NCBI RefSeq assembly: GCF_033115175.1
Contig: NC_084837.1
Location: 70,145,266-70,209,265 of the forward strand
Direction: 5' to 3'
Length of the DNA stretch: 64,000 nucleotides
Source: Lepus europaeus
Lineage: Eukaryota > Chordata > Mammalia > Lagomorpha > Leporidae
The notes under the pieces are model-generated. The model worked only from the letters and a program-made list of their open reading frames with translations, did no database searches and was not told the origin of the DNA. Numbering within the stretch: position 1 is the stretch's first letter; the number at the start of each line of letters is the position of its first letter. The position numbers and the translations under genes are program-made. Of the stretch, positions 35,043 through 47,710 are shown one piece after another.

Positions 35043-35625
35043 TTGGAAAGTCAACCTGGCAAATCCCTAACAATCTTTACTGAAACAGTTGACAAATATT
35101 TTTCCTGAAAATGGACTGTGACCCAGCAAGGCTCTTAGTCACTGTACATTTATTTTTCTGTTTCCTTAGAGAACCTGAGCTATAAGGGATGGGCACCATC
35201 TACCAGCGGGATCATGGTTTGAGCTGTGATTTTTCTGTCTGGAAGTCTGGGTTTGGCTCACAACGAAGCAGGTTACTTCTTCTGAGGCAGGGAGGGCCCC
35301 ACTGACTCCCCCTCCTCCTGCTTTGTTGTTCCAGTGGCTCATAGTGACCCCCCATGGCTGGGCCCATCACCATCTGTGTTCTTAGAGGAGAGACAGGCTG
35401 AGGTGCCAAGAGAGTTGTATAAGCAACCATAACTTGATGGATGAGTTTTTAACCTTAAAAGTAGAAACAAACCTCCTGACATCTGGTAATCATTAGACCT
35501 CTGGGTGAATGAAAATTCGCCATCTTCTCGTTCACAATGAGTCGGAGCTGTGCCATGTTTAAAACGTAAGACCACACCAAATAAACACAGAGTAATGAAA
35601 GTCCGAAGGCTTCAAAGACATTTAC

Positions 35626-35751
35626 CTTGGCACCTTCTTCCAGTGGAGGACAAGGAGAACCCTTCTGGACACAGACACTTGAAGCTGCCTTCAGTGTTAC
35701 TGCATGTGCCCAGCGCACAGATTTCTGGCTCTTCCACACACTCATCAATAT
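35626..35751 (-). CDS. FBN1: FBN1 exon 50: cbEGF31
   Basis: DIDECVEEPEICALGTCSN to FSLSSTGRRCQ: six cysteines, the last cbEGF before TB6. 126 bases, phase 1 at both ends. Acceptor CTTGTAG; donor GTAAAT, weaker than consensus. Confidence 0.97.
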
Positions 35752-38098
35752 CTACAAGAATTACATGTGTCAAAGTCAAAACACAACAGAGACAACATCA
35801 GGTACCAGATGCAAAATGGTAGAGGACAAACGACAGTGCAGTTTTAAAACCATTCAAATAATGAAGTTATTGTTCCATATCTCAATGACATTTTCCTGTA
35901 TCAATTTTTAAGCTGTGGTGATTTTTAAAAAAAATTTAGTTTTGAAACCTCCTGATGTAAAAATGGAATCTGCAAGCACCTTCTAAGGAGTGCAGTGATA
36001 AACTTCTCTTACTTGGACTGAGTTGCTTGGCTGATCAGAAAACCTAGAGTAATTTTATGCAATCCTAGGCTAGGAAAGAAACAAGAAACTCCAGAGTCCC
36101 ACTGCACCACTGCACAGTAAGCAGAAAAGCTGTGATGTAAACTGTGTCAACAGCCAGCCAATCGATGTGACATGCAGGCCTGTGCACCCATCCACAGAGC
36201 TTCTCCCAATACCCTATTCTAAAGCCCTAGAACTATGAATTTTACAAGGACACAAATGCTCACAAAGGTAAGTACACCCCTCTGTAGTACAAACTAAAGA
36301 CAGCACAAAAGATGAAGCTCTTAACTCTGATTTGCATGTTGCTTTTTCTTTCTTCTGAGAGATAAGAGGACCTGATACAGTTAGAATTGTGGCAAGTTTT
36401 CTTCAGCATACGAACGAATCTTAGCTCCCACAAGGGTGGTCTGCAGCAAAGTTTGAATAGTCCTACTTTGCCTAGAAGAGTTCCTGCTTATGCATGTTGA
36501 CCTAACTTCACTATTAGTGCCCTTTTTCACTTTTAAAATTGTCTTGGTTTGGTCATTAATTATTTGATCACCCAACTTATGGAAAAGTATGGCCACTCTA
36601 TTCTGCTAACTCACCCATCTCTCCCCTGACTTTCAGTAGGAATTTGTAGTGCAGAAAGTGGTAAGTCTTAACTCTGAGTCATACTATGTTTATGAAAACA
36701 TTTTGTTTTCCAACAAAACACAAAATATCTCTTGTATCTTGGGGCTCTTTACTTTGACATGTTTGTGAAAAGAGTTCTACCCACACTAAAATGTATTCAC
36801 TTACACAATTTATTCTCAAGAGATCCAACCAAGAAAAAGTTACGAAACTAACTCCATTATCTTGACTTAAAATTGTAAATATCACAATGAGTTATTCTAG
36901 AAATGTGGAATGCACAGTGATTATGGACAATGCAAAATCAGCTTTTCCCTCATTCTGTGGTAGAAGGTTGCATTTATAATTGTGTCATGAAACCTGTGGC
37001 TCATTGATGAATCCAAACCACTGTTGATGATCAAATTACTCCATTCTCACACTCTTTCTACCTCCACATGCAATATTTTCTTAACAAAAAAATTAAGTTT
37101 TGTAAAAATGGTCAAATATTTGTTTTTGTCATCATTATTATGATTCCTTCACTTGTGGCAGAAATAAACCTGTAGGTGCCAACCTCTTATGAATGGGGAC
37201 AAAGAGTGTAGAACTGGAATACTTATTCACCATTTGAAAAATGTTTTTATTTCTATATATCTCCATTGTTTTCCTTTTAGGGGAATTACATATTCATCAT
37301 GGAACAAATAAAACCAATCATTAATAAAAGTAAAATAATAGTTTTCATTTGTACTTCTGTTTAAAGCATCAATCCTTTGCTTTTTTAATTTGGATGTATA
37401 AAATTTCACATTGACATGTTAAAAGTGCAGAAAATTATCATTCACTGTGGATTAGATACAGATCTGTTTAAAGGGAAAGGCATGAGCTAGGTGACTTCTC
37501 GAAAGTTTTTTCACTTCTATTTATTTATGGAGATCTGGTAATTTAATGTCTTTCACTCAATGTCATGACATATGTGTTGAAATCAAAGGAATGCAATACT
37601 ATACATTTTTTGAAAATGTATTTGTAATAACACATTTCTACTACTCTATAGGTGAAAACAACATAGACAAGTCATATAACCATACTCAGTCTTGAATGTG
37701 AGCACTTAGTGATTTTAAATCAGTTGCAATCAGTTGATTTTAAATCAGTTGCAAACTACTGCCATTTAAAAACACGTACTTCAGGAATAATTGAAGTGAG
37801 ATACGGAATTTTTATAAGCCATATAAAATTTTGTGGAACAAGGTCAAGACTGTATGGCCAGCTATACACACAGAGCAAAATAATTACTAGAGACTGACAC
37901 AGAATGAGCTGTTCTCTCATCTGGGCCAGAAAGATGAGGCTACAAATCATATCTTTTGCCCTTGGATTTGTTTCTGATAAAATATTAAAAAATGAAGACA
38001 CCAAGCAAAAAACCCAAAAAAACAAAAAACCCTCTGGCTTGGTAATTCCAGTGCAGTGACCAGTACTGCCCATTTACAAACATCGATAGCTCTCCTAC
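35752..38098 (-). other. Intron 49 of FBN1
   Basis: Donor GTAGGA, acceptor CTTGTAG. AT-rich unique sequence with one short tandem duplication (37711-37754). No SINE is seen in 2.3 kb. Confidence 0.8.
37711..37754. repeat. 25-base tandem duplication
   Basis: GATTTTAAATCAGTTGCAA occurs twice in identical form (37711-37729 and 37736-37754), separated by TCAGTT, itself part of the unit. Confidence 0.9.
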
Positions 38099-38218
38099 CT
38101 TCACACTTGTCATTTTGCAGACTGTATCCAGGTGGGCAAATGCATCTATAGGACCCATCCAAGTTTTGACAGGTACCCGGTGCACATTTTCCAGGCTCTA
38201 GAAGACATTCGTTGATGT
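38099..38218 (-). CDS. FBN1: FBN1 exon 49: cbEGF30
   Basis: [19 protein letters not shown] to YSLQNDKCE: six cysteines. As I recall, human has EPRKC and QNEKC here, so two mild changes. 120 bases, phase 1 at both ends. Acceptor TTTGCAG, donor GTAGGA. Confidence 0.97.
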
Positions 38219-39126
38219 CTGCAAAGATAGAAAAGGAAAAAAATAAGAAAGAGGTGCCCATTGGTATGATTTTTGTTAAGCAAACAAAATTCAAAGAAAC
38301 TGGAATTAAATCAAAGAAATATGTAAAGCTAATTAAAGTAGACAAAATTCTGATGAGGAGAAAGATAAATGATAATAAAAGTAAGCTTTATCAGGTTTCA
38401 AAAGTATACAATCTAACAAATACATTTTATTTTACCTGACAACAATTAAGCATTTATAGCAAACTGTAACATGAAAAGTGAGTATGAAGATTTTGAGGAC
38501 ACCTGAAAGATTAAATAGTAGTTTACAAAACAGTATTTTAAAGGAAAAAACAGGGATGGAATCACAAGTGTTGACAGAACAATTTAACTACTTGACTGTT
38601 AAATATAACTCCTCTCTGAGTACAATGACTTAATTTTTAGAAATCCTGTCCCGGTTGCCCCTCTTCCAGGCCAGCTCTCTGCTGTGGCCAGGGAGTGCAG
38701 TGGAGGATGGCCCAAGTCCTTGGGCCCTGCACCCCATGGGAGACCAGGAGAAGCACCTGGCTCCTGCCACCGGATCAGCGTGGTGCGCCGGCCGCAGCGC
38801 GCTACCGCGGCGGCCATTGGAGGGTGAACCAACGGCAAAAAGGAAGACCTTTCTCTCTGTCTCTCTCTCACTGTCCACTCTGCCTGTCAAAAAAAAAAAA
38901 AGAAAAAAAAAGAAAAAGAAAAAGAAATAAGGGAAAGTGATTATATACGACATATAAGTGTATCACATGTGTGTGTGCAGACACACACACAAAGGCCTTA
39001 TAGGTTGGATCAGTTAGTCCTACTCTGATTTTTCTTGCAGACTTCCAGAAGGAAGGATCAGGATGGGGACACACAGTCTGACCTCCGGGCACACTGTATC
39101 CTGGCTCTCTGCAGCCCTGCACTTAC
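38219..39126 (-). other. Intron 48 of FBN1
   Basis: Donor GTAAGT, acceptor TTTGCAG. About a third is a 5'-truncated CSINE (38645-38928); a short CA run lies near 38980-38992. Confidence 0.85.
38645..38928 (+). mobile_element. 5'-truncated young CSINE
   Basis: It begins inside the element at CCTGTCCCGGTTGCCCCTCT, lacking the tRNA-like head, and ends CTGCCTGTC plus an A-rich AAAAAGAAAAA tail. A short AGAAAT on both sides (38639-38644 and in the tail) may be the target duplication. Confidence 0.9.
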
Positions 39127-39255
39127 CCACACAGGTCCTCCCGTCCGGAGCCACCTCGTAGCCTTCGTTGCACTGACACTGGAAGGAGCCCACCGTATTG
39201 ATACACTGGCCATTTCTGCAAAGGTTCCCATTTCCAGTTGCACATTCATCAACAT
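39127..39255 (-). CDS. FBN1: FBN1 exon 48: cbEGF29
   Basis: [18 protein letters not shown] to [11 protein letters not shown]: six cysteines; as I recall, human has ASGNGN. 129 bases, phase 1 at both ends. Acceptor TTTGGCAG, donor GTAAGT. Confidence 0.97.
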
Positions 39256-39984
39256 CTGCCAAAAACAAAAACCTCTAATAAATTCCAATGAAAATGTCAT
39301 AATCCCAACAATGCTCTATGGGGAAAATATACTTATTTTGAGCTTCAGTGGCTTTTGCTGGCTCTGCCAAATCTAGGAGATTACAATGCAAATTTAACTT
39401 GTAACAATAGACCTGGCTTTAAGCACCTATCCAAAACTAACAACAAGATTACATGATTCTGTTAGAAACTGATCATCTATATGAGAATTTATATGTGTCA
39501 CCTTGATTATCTTTGATTTTTGAAAAGCTAAAACCGATTTACTAACACACAATTCAGCTGAATGAATTATTTAATATTCTTGCAATCAGCAGTATAAAAC
39601 ATTAATCTCTAGCACAGAAAAAATTTAGTTTATTACTGTTGCCTAGCATGTTTTACATGGGCGATTTTATAGATTTAGTAATTTATTTCTTTTAAGAGAC
39701 TACAGTGAGTCATCTGGACAAGAATGTCAACATTGTTCCTGAATCATGTAATTTCTATACAAAGAATAAAAAATTATAGATGCTCATGAACATTGTAATC
39801 ATAGTAATAGTTACTAGATTTGATACTTAATTAGCACATTATATCTTACAAGATCTATGACCAACTGTTATGCATAAAATGGCGTCTATTTTACAAGACA
39901 GCCAGCACACTAGAGGTGATGCTAATTCTAAAGAACACACGTAAAACTGACTTGCTTTGGCAGTGAACAATTTTGCACACGCAC
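39256..39984 (-). other. Intron 47 of FBN1
   Basis: Donor GTGCGT, acceptor TTTGGCAG. 729 bases, AT-rich, with nothing recognisable. Confidence 0.85.
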
Positions 39985-40101
39985 CTATACAGTCATTGTT
40001 GTGAGACAGGATGAAACCGTGGTTGCAGCGGCAGTTGAAGGAGCCAATCGTGTTTCGGCAAGTTCCATTCCCACAGGCATCTCTTTCACACTCATTTATG
40101 T
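39985..40101 (-). CDS. FBN1: FBN1 exon 47: cbEGF28
   Basis: [17 protein letters not shown] to [10 protein letters not shown]: six cysteines and an NGT sequon. One of the shortest cbEGFs, 117 bases, phase 1 at both ends. Acceptor CCTACTAG, donor GTGCGT. Confidence 0.97.
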
Positions 40102-41555
40102 CTAGTAGGAACACAGTCCACAGAGAAACATAATTACTAGTGGAAAAAGCACTTTTGTAGTTACTACGGGGAGTAAGAAAGCATTTTGGGGTTCACAAAA
40201 TCTCACATGTAGCCTGAGAACTTGTGGGTGTCAGTATTAGCTCCACCAGTGATAGTGAGAAACCAGCAAGAGGCAAAGTTCTAAACCTTGGGAATCCATC
40301 CTATTCATGGTTGGAATGTGAAAGGAGGCAAGCTAAGGACATGAGAACTGGACAAGAATTATTTTATTCTATTTACTTCTAGAATTCTCCACCCTTGCCA
40401 CTTTTCTCAAATATTTTCACTTGAAAATGGAAAAAATTCTGTGCTCATCTGGGTCTTGATTTGTTGCCACCTTTGGCACACTTTAGCCTCTAAGATTCTC
40501 ACTCCAATTTACCAAAAAGTAGTGACTCACCTGGCATTACCCTGAAATCAACAACAAAATAACTTTGCTTTCTAGCTCACTTGCCACTTTAGACATCCTT
40601 TCACTTTTCCAAGTCACTTCTTAAACATACAACTTCCAACAATGATAATTATCTCCTTTTTCTGAACTAACCTAATGTGATGACATTCTATTTGGTTCTC
40701 TTGTGCATTCTTCCAATATTATTTCTTTTTATTGGCTTATGAATTTTCTCTTTCACTATTTCATAGAGCTATCTTAGTATCTTTGTGTCTTTGCAACTAG
40801 CCACAGCAGCTAAGAGGAAATTAACAATTTCAATGGAAGACATTTGATATTGCTGATCTGAAAGAAAGAGACACAAAAAGAAAGGGCAAGGATGAAGGGA
40901 TAGAGAAGGAGTGGAAGGTTAAAAAAAACTAAGGATGCCAGAACGGTATGATCATATGTATGATTTTCTTCCTGTCCAGATTTTGGACATGAAGATAGAT
41001 TATTTGTGAACCCAAATCAGGAAGCTATTTCTGACCTCAAAATGAGTCTAATTGAGTGTGTGTGAAGACTATATCCAGAGGAGTCACTATGCCATCAATC
41101 AACTGATCGATTTTCAGCCATGTTGGTGAAGCTCTTTGGTTGGGCAGGTTCTTTGTTAAGGGATTCCATAAAATCCAGATGGAAGGAGAAAGTTGGGTAA
41201 TTTCTAATGGCTATGCAAGGGTGATGAGCCAGGATGATCATGCTGCTTCAGCTTCAAATGTGTCATTACTCCAGGGTAGACAAACCTGTATGAGAATGTT
41301 CCCTCATGGACGAATCCAGTTAAAGCCAAAGACAAGCAGTTTAAACATTACGCTAGTGATTGTTCTTCTTCAGCTGTGAAACTAACTCACGTTCTAAAAG
41401 TTCCCCAAAGATGTAATGGGTGTTGCATTGAAGTAGAAAAAGAAAGAAGAGGAGAGAAGATTGATTACATGTTATAAAGTTTATTCTAAATCAACAGCTT
41501 GACAAAATAAACCAAGGCAGAGATTTAAAATTCAGAGCTTTTTTCTCTAGAAAAA

Positions 41556-42235
41556 TATTTTTCTTTCTTTCTTTTTTATTTTATTTATTTATTTATTTTT
41601 ATTATTATTGCCTTTATAGGGTCTGTAGAGGCCAGTGTTGTTGCAGAGTGGGTAAGCAGCTGCCTGAGGTGCCAGCATTCCATTTGGGTGCCGGTCAGAG
41701 TCCTGACTGCTCCACTTCCAATCCAGTTCTCATTAGCAAATGGCCTGGGAAAGCAGCAGAAAATGGGCCCATGTCTGGGCCCCTGCCACCCATGTGGGAG
41801 ATCCAGACGAAGCTCCTGGATTTGGCCTGGCTATTGTTGCCATCTGGGGAATGAACGGCAGATGGAAGATCTCTGTGTCTCTCCCCCAACCCTCTTTGAA
41901 ATTCGGACTTTCAAAATAAATACATAAATCTTAAAAAAAAATCAAAGGATCTGTAGAGGCAGAGAGAAATAGAGAGGTCTTCCATCTGCTGATTCACTCC
42001 CCAGATGGCCACAATGGCCGGAGATGCGCCCATCCGAAGCCAGGATCCAGGAGATTCTTCCAGGTCTCCCACATGGGTGCAGGGGCCCAAGGACTTGGGC
42101 CATCTTCTATTGCTTTTCTAGGCCATAGCAGAGAGCTGGATCGGAAGAGGAGCAGCCGGGACTCGAACTAATACTCAAACGGGATGCTGGCACTGCAGGT
42201 GGTGTATTTACCTACCATGCCACAGCACCAGTCCC
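41556..42235 (-). mobile_element. Old CSINE, minus orientation, split by a later CSINE
   Basis: The left part (about 41556-41631) is the T-rich reversed tail. The right part (41961-42235) continues AGAGAGAAATAGAGAGGTCT, CTGCTGATTCACTCCCCAGA, and ends CACAGCACCAGTCC. The two parts rejoin sensibly when the insert at 41632-41949 is ignored. Confidence 0.88.
41632..41949 (+). mobile_element. CSINE inserted into another CSINE
   Basis: It runs from CCAGTGTTGTTGCAGAGTGG to CTTAAAAAAAAATCAAAGGA. It is flanked by the direct repeat TCTGTAGAGG (41622-41631 and 41950-41959) derived from the host element. Confidence 0.9.
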
Positions 42236-42624
42236 TAAATCTGCCTCTGAGGATCTGGTCCAAACTACAGATTGTCCAGAAAAAAATACCCATTCTCACA
42301 CTCAAAAACTGAATCTTTTCTAATGATGGGAATTCATTCAAGATTTAAAAAGAATAATAGGCTATTAGCATTAAGAAAAATTAATTTGTTTCTTAATCCT
42401 TTCCTATTTATTCCTTAATCAAATGCATATCAAGGAAGAAGTTTATTAAGTTCAGATTGCTTAACATTAAATAAGATGTTATAGCTGTCCAGTTGCCTGT
42501 GTTTTTATTCTGTAAATAGCAACACAACTACTGCAAGACTTAGTGTTAAATTTCATAAGTATTTGGATGCAAATGCATTATCCAATAGGAGATGAAGGGG
42601 AAAAAGCAAATAACACAAACTTAC

Positions 42625-42750
42625 CCAAACACATTGTTTGATCAGCATTTGTTTTAAAACCTGTATGGCAGAGGCAATAAAAACTCCCAACAGTGTCAAT
42701 GCACTGCCCATGGCTGCATATATTGGGGATTTCTTGACATTCGTTGCGAT
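42625..42750 (-). CDS. FBN1: FBN1 exon 46: cbEGF27
   Basis: [19 protein letters not shown] to [11 protein letters not shown]: six cysteines, with the DRNEC calcium-binding variant. As I recall, human has TNDDQT. 126 bases, phase 1 at both ends. Acceptor TTTACAG, donor GTAAGT. Confidence 0.97.
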
Positions 42751-45700
42751 CTGTAAATAAAAAGCACCTTGAGCATTTCAATGGAAACAAAATCTAGTTG
42801 AATGACTGACTTCTAAGCACTGTTCTAGGATTAACTCCAGCTCTAAGCTAAATTAGTGAACTGGACACTGGCATTATGCCTACTTTTTCCTCAAAACTGC
42901 TAAGACTCTCATTTATGAAGGAGATTCAGAGTATAATAATGCATGAAAGAATGAAAACCAGTGACAGGAACCAAAATGTTCTGAAAGATGAGAAAACTGG
43001 GAAGTAGCGAGGGGAGAAAATCTAGTTAGGAGGATTTTCTGGCTGATTACCTGCCTAAGTGGTGTCATGATCTGTAGAATTAATTGAGATGTTTTGTCTA
43101 GTCAAGATTTGCTAGTCATGGGCACTTTTATGGCTCCTGTTAATTTACATCAAACAAATCACATTGCTAAGGTTAAGTTTTTGTTAATGGATAAGCCATG
43201 CTGTCCCTTGTTTAAGTTCCATCTCATTGTTCTTAGTCCTATAACCTTTTACTCCATCTGAACCATGCCTTCATGTCCAACATGGCTCCTGCAGCACTGG
43301 ATAATCCTAATGATGTTTTTGTTCTCTATTCATATTTATTTGAGGGAAAACCCTCCCAACTTGCTTCTGCCAGTCTGTAAGCTCTAAATTATATTTATTA
43401 TCCACTGAATCTTTGTTGCTTTCCTGAAATCTGATTAGCTAAGGGGCAGAATTTAATGCATGAATTAGCAGACAATGTAATTACATGCTTATTTGTGTCT
43501 CTGATTTTTCTAAAGCTCTCAAAACTGAGTTTAGAGTAAATGTAATCTGAAGAGTGCTGTATCGTCCTGGTTTTCCTACTCTCACAAAAGAAAATACACT
43601 GTCATCTTTGCAGCAAATGCTGTAGAGCATCCTGTTCTTAACGGGAAAACCCAGACTTGCTGTTCACATACTGCATTCACTAGGAAACAGCAATTGGGAA
43701 TGAATACATTTTGCTGCACAGATAACCTTTCCCATCCCAGAGGAAAGCTATATTCTCTGTCCCATGTATTCTAGCTGCCATTTGTATCACTACCTCTTGC
43801 TAGGGCTGAGGAATCACCAAACTTTTAAAAGTGAGGATGACTACATCATTGGATGGGAAATTGAGATGGAGCAGTTCAGGAGTTACTGCTACCCTGTGTA
43901 AAAGAGCTACTTAACAAAATATGTTTCCTATTTGAGAAAATAGGTTTAAAATGACCAGAATTTCCCCAAGATAGTCAGAGGAAATTGATTTTCACTCCCA
44001 AGCTCAATGAAAGGAGTTGTTCTTGAGGAAGTAGGACAGGTGTCAGTGTCTAACATGATATCCCAAACCACTGGCACCCTTGGGCAGTACTGGATCTGGG
44101 AGTGTGTAGGCAACCAGACCGACCTTATGTCAGAGTAGCATAAGGAAATAGAGAGCATTAAAGGGTCTTCACTTAAGAATCATCTCTCATCTACTGCTTA
44201 TTTCATGATAGAATTTAATGAAATATGGAGGTTCTATTAGTAGAATAGAAAGCTATAACTCAAGAGAATTTGATTGTGAAGTTTTCCTCTTGTTTTAACA
44301 CCAGAAAACTGGGTTTATACAAGCACCAAGATTTAAAACTCCCAGGAGATCATACAAAAAATTGGGATAGGAGGGTTGAATGGGTTACTGAGGAAAAAAA
44401 GCTGTCGGTGCACCCCTCCTCCCCCAGTGCACAAGAGTGGTGTGGGGGAGGAACTAGGAGGAAGTGGCTGGAAGGAAAATGCCTCTTGTCTTTAGCTGGG
44501 CAAGGATATCTCAGAAGGGAGTGCTTCTGCTGTAACCATGCAGCTCCCAAGGTCAGATTAGCATCCCAGAACTTAGGTAGCTAAATCTTTTCTCAGATCT
44601 CTCATTACAATATGGCTGCTATAGTCAGCTATTGTTTGGACTTGAAATGATGTATTTAGTAATTCAAATAAAAGTCTTATGAGTAAGAGGGAGTTTTGGT
44701 TCTTCTCTTTTTAAACACAGGTGAAGACGAGTACTTCACAACATGCCTGCACACTTCCAAGTATGGGACAGCATTTAAAGGCACCGCAAACTTCATCTAA
44801 AGTAAATGTAAATGAAGACATCCTGGAATGAAACCTTCAGCACTAGAGGTTGAAATGCTGCAAAACTCAAGTACATTCCCTTTCTTTTGAAGATGTCAAC
44901 GAATGAGGGAAGTTGAGCTTTTGGCTACAAACAACACTCACCCACAACACTTACTCTGCTAACACTGTTATGTTAGTATTCTACAAGAAAATAAGGCTAA
45001 GCCTCCTCAGGCTATGGATTGGATATCTTGTCTTGATCTATAAAATAGCTCTGTCCCTCTTTCTTCCCTGAGTGTGAAATGGTATGAAATGACAAGTCCT
45101 TTATGATAGTATATATCAGTCATTCTGTGTTTTGACTGGTATTATTTCACCCAGGTCCAAAGAAATATAAATTAAGAGTAAAATGCAGGGAAGTGGTATC
45201 GATGCCAAGTTTCACTAGTGTATTGTGGTTCATATCAGAGACGTCCCTACTTTTCCTGTCCTCTATTTTTAATACATGGGTAACAACGGCTTTGCTGACA
45301 AAATGCTAAATACTTGCACATGTTCCTTTAAACCCAACAAAACAAGTCTTGATTCTCAAAGTGATTTTTTGTTCTGCTATTACGCCCTCTTCCCACCAAG
45401 GTCTCATAAAACAATGCAAAATACCCTACAGAGAGCAGTGCACTTCCTACCACTTAATCACTGGCAGGCAAGGAAATCCAAGGAAAGTCTGACCATATTC
45501 CCCTGAGTTGCTTCATTCACAAATGCATAAAGTATCCAGGAAACTCACTATGAAATGAAGCATACGCAGAATAACACATTCTTCCTGATTTCTTTGCTAA
45601 CTACACAATGATTTTAATTACTTAAAAATTATAAGAAAATCATTCTGAGGGATTATTTTGCTTCTAAGAAGAGATAACAGTGTTTTAATTTTCATAACAC

Positions 45701-46412
45701 TGGGTATAAGGTCTCATCAGAAACTGAATAACCTTACCATTAATTTGGGTTGAGAATTCATCCAATCTTCTTGTTTCTACTACGTTCCTGACAAAAGTGA
45801 GCAACAACAACAAAATATAACTTCTATGGGAGTCAGTTTCTCACCGAGGTTAGAGGTTGCTCATCAGAGGTTGCTAATGTCTGCTACCTTCAATGAGTGA
45901 TCTTTATTTATCAGGTGTTTGGGGAGAAAAGTGATGCTATTGGTTTTGTTTGTCCAGCGTATGCAGGTAAATGTGGCCCAGCTCAGAACAGGTTCACTGT
46001 CTAGATTTGGGATGTGTGACCAAGAAATATCATTGCCTAAGGGGAACTACATGGAAGACAAAAGAAAAAAAAGTTATTTGGTCCTGAACACCGGATAAGG
46101 TAATGTGGGTCTGTACATATACTTATGCATGTGCGTATATCTGTAGGCATTTGCAGATGAAGCAGCAAATAGGTAAATATGAAATCTATTTCTATAAATG
46201 ACTCCTTGAAGCCTTTGCCAATATCTCAATTATAAAAGGGGAAAAAGCTAAGTGTTTAGACATTTTAACAGTTTTCTTTTTTCCAGCGTCACTGAGTTCA
46301 TCAATCTGAATCCTAACTCATGTGTTCTTCAAAAGAAATCCAGGTATCTGAAGCTTGGCGGAGATGAACCCCTGGGTGGACATGAGTGCTCAACCAGTGG
46401 GGCACTACATAC
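42751..46412 (-). other. Intron 45 of FBN1
   Basis: Donor GTATGT, acceptor TTTACAG. 3.7 kb without any SINE I can recognise; unique sequence throughout, moderately AT-rich. Confidence 0.75.
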
Positions 46413-46535
46413 CGTTGCACTGTCCCGTGGAGGTGAAGCGGTAGCCAGGCTTACAGTCACAGCGGTAGCTGCCTGCAGTGTTGATGCACTCTGCGTTACG
46501 CTGGCAAACTGGGCCGTTCTGGCACTCATCGATAT
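46413..46535 (-). CDS. FBN1: FBN1 exon 45: cbEGF26
   Basis: [19 protein letters not shown] to [10 protein letters not shown]: six cysteines; [12 protein letters not shown] fits the hydroxylation pattern. 123 bases, phase 1 at both ends. Acceptor CTTGTAG, donor GTATGT. Confidence 0.97.
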
Positions 46536-46659
46536 CTACAAGCAGGGAAGAATCTAGTTAGGAGGAGAACAGAGTCCGGAACAGAATCTGGTATTGAGTT
46601 GACAAAGCCTCTCATGCAAAAACAGATTTATATGTTTTTACTTTGATTGGATCTATTGA

Positions 46660-47292
46660 AAAGACAACAGAGATATTTACCCCAGCTATATTCATAATTG
46701 CCACAACTTGGAAGCACCCAGGATATCCTTTAGTTGGTAAATGGATAAATAAACCATGAAACCTCTAAAGCTAAAAAGAAATGTGCTATCAAGTCATGAA
46801 AAGGCATAGAGGAAACTTAAACACATATTAAGCAAAGAAGCCAATCTGAAAAGGTTATGTACTGTATGATCCTAAATGCATGACATTCTGAAAGAGGCAA
46901 AACTACAAAAATAGAAAAAAAAAAAAACAGTTTTGAGAGGAGTTGAAGGTGGGGAGGGATGAATAAGTAACACACAGAGGACTTGTAGGGGAGTGAAACT
47001 GCTCTGGATAATGCTACAATAGTGGATAGTTGTCATCATATATTTGTCCAACTCCACAGAATGTACAAGTCCAAGGGTGATCCCTGTATTCAACTAGGAG
47101 ACCAAGTGGAGATGATGTGTCTGTGTGGGCTCATCAGTGGTAACAACTGTACTATTCTGGTGGGGGAGGTTGGCAATAGGAGAACCTATGGATTTGTAGG
47201 ACAGGAGGTATATGGGAAATAACTGTACCTTTCTCTCAATTTTTCTGTGAACCCAAAACTGCTAGAAAATAAGATTTAAAAAAAAAAAAAGG
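46660..47292 (+). mobile_element. Older L1 (L1M-type) 3' end, 5'-truncated
   Basis: It carries the characteristic order TATTCATAATTGCCACAACT, AGGAAACTTAAACACATATT, GAAGCCAATCTGAAAAGGTT, GGTGGGGAGGGATGAATAAG, GTGAAACTGCTCTGG and CTCAATTTTTCTGTGAACCC, followed by an A run at 47279-47290. No protein coding remains. Confidence 0.85.
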
Positions 47293-47549
47293 GAATGGAA
47301 GACTAAAAATCCATTATTTACAATTTTTCACTTCAGTGAAAATTATCCATGGGTACAAGTACTTGAATATGAACACATATGGGCTCTCACATGATGATCA
47401 TATTTTGAAAAAATCTTACGCAACCTGACTGCTAGGACCAGCACATGCTATGGATACAGACTAATACTGTAGGAAGTCGTGTGTGGACTCAAAGCCCCAG
47501 CATTTTACGACTCAACAAGGCTGCTTTTGTCTGGAAAACTGTGAGGTCT

Positions 47550-47710
47550 GCAGCTCAGAGCACCGTAACCCTACTGCTCATAGGAATCCCTCGGAATCTT
47601 GGTAAAAGGCAGATTTGGACTCAGCATGTCTTTCGTGAAATGGCCTGAGACTCTGCATTTCTATCAGGCGTCCAGGCGGTGTGGATGCTCCTGTCTGTAG
47701 AGAGAACTTG
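47550..47710 (+). mobile_element. MER5-like relic
   Basis: GGCAGATTTGGACTCAGCA and GAGACTCTGCATTTCTATCA, then GGCGTCCAGGCGGTGTGGAT, resemble a diverged MER5-type element. Confidence 0.45.

Larger units (their letters stand above)
31393..35625 (-). other. Intron 50 of FBN1
   Basis: Donor GTAAAT, acceptor GCTGCAG. It includes the AT-rich duplicated tract (32128-32275), a CSINE with target duplication (33322-33657), a CA run (34763-34785) and a TTTTG repeat (35019-35042). The other parts are unique sequence with nothing recognisable. Confidence 0.82.
40102..42624 (-). other. Intron 46 of FBN1
   Basis: Donor GTAAGT, acceptor CCTACTAG. Its main content is a nested pair of oppositely oriented CSINEs (41556-42235). 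40110-41550 is unrecognised unique sequence. Confidence 0.85.
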
